Assembly (NCBI RefSeq): GCF_000308275.2
Contig: NZ_HG529490.1
Span: forward strand, 647,695 to 711,694
DNA length: 64,000 bases
Origin: Levyella massiliensis
GTDB taxonomy: Bacteria; Bacillota; Clostridia; Tissierellales; Peptoniphilaceae
Reading direction: 5' to 3'
Every line of letters begins with the position of its first letter. Position 1 is the first letter of the stretch. Both the position numbers and the translations under genes were made by a program. The notes under the pieces are model-generated. The model worked only from the letters and a program-made list of their open reading frames with translations. It did no database searches and had not been told where the DNA came from. Below, piece by piece: positions 61,682 to 64,000 of this stretch.

Positions 61682-62341
61682 ATGTATGATCCGTACCCGT
61701 TTCCCCAGGACATGAACAGCGCTCTGCAAGAAGACCCGGAATTTTTCAAAGTCTTTCTTGCCTTTTTTGCGTCCTTCTACCTGATCTTCGCTCTGGCTGC
61801 TCTTACTCTTGGCATCGTCGCAGTGATTTCCCAGTGGAAACTCTACAAAAAAGCAGGCCAAGCCGGTTGGAAGTGTATCATTCCTTTTTATAACGAATGG
61901 ATACGTATTAAGATTGCTCTGGGTCGCACTTCCATAGGTTGGTTTATTCTGTCCCTCATCCCGTTCCTAAGTCTTATCGAATATTGGTATGTAGGCTTTT
62001 ATTTCGGGAAGCGATTCTCAGGCAAAGACAGCATGGCGTTCTGCTATATGTCCGTTCCATTTGTTGTCGGCATACTAATGGCCTTCAGTAATCGCTACCA
62101 ATACATTGCCAATCGCGATGCAACTGACAGTGGTCGTGGAGGCATCGATGGAGATTTCCCGCTTTGGGCTGAAGAGGGCGTGATGGTACCCCCGCAGACC
62201 TTTGCGCGCTACGACTCTCGCTTCAGCGATCGCAACAGCACCTATCGCCATCCTGACGAGAACCCGAACGAGGCTAACTCGAACGAGGCTAACCCGAATG
62301 CTTACGATCCGAACGGACCGCAGGATCCGAGTCAATTCTGA
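61682..62341 (+). CDS. DUF5684-like membrane protein
   Basis: 219 residues. First helix FFASFYLIFALAALTLGIVAVI, then the family core WKLYKKAGQAGWKCIIPFYN, further helices (WFILSLIPFLSLIEYWYVG, AFCYMSVPFVVGILMAF) and a hydrophilic tail rich in Asn, Pro and Asp (NPNEANSNEANPNAYDPNG). Function of the family is unknown. AAAGGAGTCCTTCTTT precedes ATG 61682. Single-gene transcript, divergent from copA, with its own terminator. Confidence 0.82.
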   Translation: MYDPYPFPQDMNSALQEDPEFFKVFLAFFASFYLIFALAALTLGIVAVISQWKLYKKAGQAGWKCIIPFYNEWIRIKIALGRTSIGWFILSLIPFLSLIEYWYVGFYFGKRFSGKDSMAFCYMSVPFVVGILMAFSNRYQYIANRDATDSGRGGIDGDFPLWAEEGVMVPPQTFARYDSRFSDRNSTYRHPDENPNEANSNEANPNAYDPNGPQDPSQF

Positions 62342-62408
62342 GAAGACGGTAATGAAAAATAAATCCGGCTGTGAAAATGTCAGCTTGCAGCCGACGAATG
62401 AATAGGAA

Positions 62409-62437
62409 GAAGGCGACCCAACGGGTCGCCTTCTTTA
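62409..62437 (+). terminator. Terminator after the DUF5684 gene
   Basis: 11-bp perfect stem GAAGGCGACCC / GGGTCGCCTTC, loop AAC, then TTT. Confidence 0.7.
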
Positions 62438-62470
62438 TGTTATAGGAAATGAGACTGCCTCGGCCGAACG

Positions 62471-63223
62471 TACCGTGGGTTTTGGCGTTTTTGCCATTAG
62501 CACCGGTATGAAATGGGGCTGCCGTTGACTGAACGTACCGTAGGTTTTTGCGTTTTTGCCATTACCACCGGTAGAAAATCGCCATTCGCTCCCTTCCTCC
62601 TACCGTAGGTTTTTGCGTTTTTGCCATTACCCACGGTATGAAATGGGACTGCACTTGGCTGAACGTACCGTAGGTTTTTGCGTTTTTGCCATTACCCACG
62701 GTATGAAATGGGGCTGGACTTGGCCGAACGTACCGTGGGTTTTGGGATTTTTGCCATTACCCACGGTATGAAATGGGACTGCACTTGGCTGAACGTACCG
62801 TGGGTTTTTGCGTTTTTGCAATTACCCACGGTATGAAATGGAGCTGCAGTTGACTGAACGTACCGTGGGTTTTAGCGTTTTTGCAATTACCCACGGTATG
62901 AAATGGAGCTGCATTTGGCTGAACGTACCGTGGGTTTTAGCGTTTTTGCCATTACCCACGGTATGAAATGGGGCTGGACTTGGCCGAACGTACCGTAGGT
63001 TTTGGCGTTTTTACCATTACCCACGGTATGAAATGGAGCTGCAGTTGACTGAACGTACCGTGGGTTTTAGCATTTTTGCCATTACCAACGGTAGAAAATC
63101 GCTATTAGCCCCCTTGCGACTACCGTAGGTTTTGGCGCTTTTGCCATTACCAACGGTAGAAAATCGCCATTCGCTCCCTTCCTCCTACCGTAGGTTTTAG
63201 CGTTTTTGCCATTACCCACGGTA
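62471..63223. repeat. Hairpin array 3: 12 palindromic units, exact 65-bp period
   Basis: Units start TACCGT(A/G)GGTTTT at 62471, 62536, 62601, 62666, 62731, 62796, 62861, 62926, 62991, 63056, 63121 and 63186. 38-nt palindrome (outer 10-bp stem TACCGTGGGT / ACCCACGGTA, inner GGC/GCC, T-rich centre) and 27-nt spacer. Two spacer families: one with TGAAATGG...TGAACG, one with GAAAATCGCCATTCGCTCCC. It fills the convergent gap between the DUF5684 gene and the CLC gene. Confidence 0.94.
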
Positions 63224-63249
63224 TAAAATGTGTCGCTCGCTTTTATCAG

Positions 63250-64000
63250 CTACGAAAAGATCGCATTCACCTTCTCCAAATCCTCCTCCGGGCAAAGCAC
63301 AAGAATTTCATCGCCTCCCTTAAGGAAAGTGGCGCCATTAGGGGTAAAGGTGCTGCCTTCGCGCTCGATCGAGGCAATCAGCACAGAATCCGGCAAATCC
63401 CAATCAGAAAGAGTTTTTCCCAAGTAGGGTGCTTCATTTGGAATCAGATAGTACTGCATGGTCATATTTTCTTTTTTGCTGTCGGAATGCGAAGCTTTGG
63501 GGTCGCCAAAGCTCATCGCAAAGAGCGATTCGTAGATCGGTTCGGTACGACAGACTTTGGCAACTAAAAATGCAATGATGGCGCATGCGCTCATGGGAAG
63601 CATGATGTTGATGGAGCCACTCATCTCCATGACCAGCATGATGGACATGAGCGGCGCCTGCACCACGGCGGTGAGGACGCCGACCATGCCGAGATAGAGG
63701 AAATTCATGTAATATTCCGATGCAATCCATCCGCTGCCGAGGGAGAAAAAGAGAGCACCGGTCAGAGCGCCTACTGCCAAAACGGGCAGGAAAATGCCGC
63801 CCTGTGCGCCGCTGCCGTAGCTTGCCCAGACAAAAAGCAGGCGCAAGAGAAGGAAGACAAAAATCGGTGCCAGGGAAAAGGCGCCTTTCGCCAAATCCTC
63901 GATGAGGGCATGGCCGCCTCCCAGAAGCAATGGTTCTTGGCGTCCTACGAAGAATAGAACGGCCATGATCAAGAAGATGACGAGATAACGAGGAATCGGC
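63250..64000 (-). CDS. CLC-family chloride channel/antiporter, C-terminal part
   Basis: About 250 codons; the 5' end lies beyond the right edge (the frame stays open to base 64000, reading PIPRYLVIFLIMAVLFF). CLC landmarks: YGSGAQGGIFLPVLAVGALTG (the G-x-x-G-I-F-x-P loop), YLGMVGVLTAVVQAPLMSIML and MLPMSACAIIAFLVAK. The last 70 residues form a TrkA-C-like domain (YYLIPNEAPYLGKTLSDWDL... FLKGGDEILVLCPEEDLEKV), a ligand-binding module seen in some prokaryotic CLC proteins. The gating Glu region is outside the window. Confidence 0.9.
   Translation of the reverse strand, partial: PIPRYLVIFLIMAVLFFVGRQEPLLLGGGHALIEDLAKGAFSLAPIFVFLLLRLLFVWASYGSGAQGGIFLPVLAVGALTGALFFSLGSGWIASEYYMNFLYLGMVGVLTAVVQAPLMSIMLVMEMSGSINIMLPMSACAIIAFLVAKVCRTEPIYESLFAMSFGDPKASHSDSKKENMTMQYYLIPNEAPYLGKTLSDWDLPDSVLIASIEREGSTFTPNGATFLKGGDEILVLCPEEDLEKVNAIFS

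Overview
The window reads as chromosome of a low-to-mid GC, Gram-positive, probably anaerobic member of the Firmicutes, most likely Tissierellia / Peptoniphilaceae. This placement is an inference. It rests on surface NEAT heme proteins with the SMGN signature, a SCIFF peptide with its radical SAM maturase, type III glutamine synthetase, consistently strong AGGAGG-type ribosome binding sites, and the order trmH-like, pheS, pheT, zapA, U32 peptidase. No insertion sequence, phage gene, rRNA gene or CRISPR array was seen. One tRNA (Cys) is present.

Layout. 1-13.2 kb (minus): a heme/iron acquisition locus. A promoter region with three GTTAG-N6-CTAAC palindromes precedes a very unusual secreted NEAT / membrane / lipoprotein-like / substrate-binding fusion. 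A FecCD-type permease, its ATPase and a 1739-residue repetitive NEAT surface protein follow. Beyond a terminator lie a DUF454 protein and a CydDC-like exporter pair that runs off the left edge. 13.2-22.4 kb (minus): K+ uptake (TrkH/TrkA type), a SpoU methyltransferase, pheST, zapA and a U32 peptidase. 22.5-23.8 kb (plus): infC-rpmI-rplT, with an attenuator-like leader and an AUU start for IF-3. 24.0-24.75 kb: hairpin array 1. 24.9-31.4 kb (minus): an ABC-2 transporter preceded by a 20-codon ORF, a zinc-type ZnuABC operon, and a small glutaredoxin-like gene.

31.5-39.6 kb (minus): thrS, hisS, type III glutamine synthetase, tRNA-Cys, an alanine/glutamine Na+ symporter and glutaminase. 39.9-42.6 kb (plus): an aminotransferase and a uracil permease. 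42.7-43.05 kb: hairpin array 2. 43.2-48.1 kb (minus): a heterodimeric ABC exporter pair followed by a transmembrane protein with a sigma-factor-like cytoplasmic part. 48.3-53.7 kb (plus): an Orn/Lys/Arg-type decarboxylase, SCIFF and its maturase, then mgtE behind a long leader that contains a 37-codon Pro/Glu-rich ORF. 53.8-61.4 kb (minus): copA (with a C-terminal CopZ-like domain), csoR, a HAD phosphatase, trxB, a metallophosphoesterase, pdp and cdd. 61.7-62.3 kb (plus): a DUF5684 membrane protein. 62.47-63.22 kb: hairpin array 3. 63.25-64 kb (minus): the end of a CLC chloride channel gene.

The signals that ordinary annotation explains least are the three hairpin arrays. Each has an exact period (64, 65 and 65 bp). 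Each is built of 38-nt palindromes that share outer ACCGT...ACGGT ends, separated by 26- or 27-nt spacers drawn from only one or two sequence families. All three lie in tail-to-tail (convergent) intergenic gaps. Second is the heme receptor fusion, which looks like three secreted, membrane-anchored proteins strung into one reading frame with their internal signal sequences kept.
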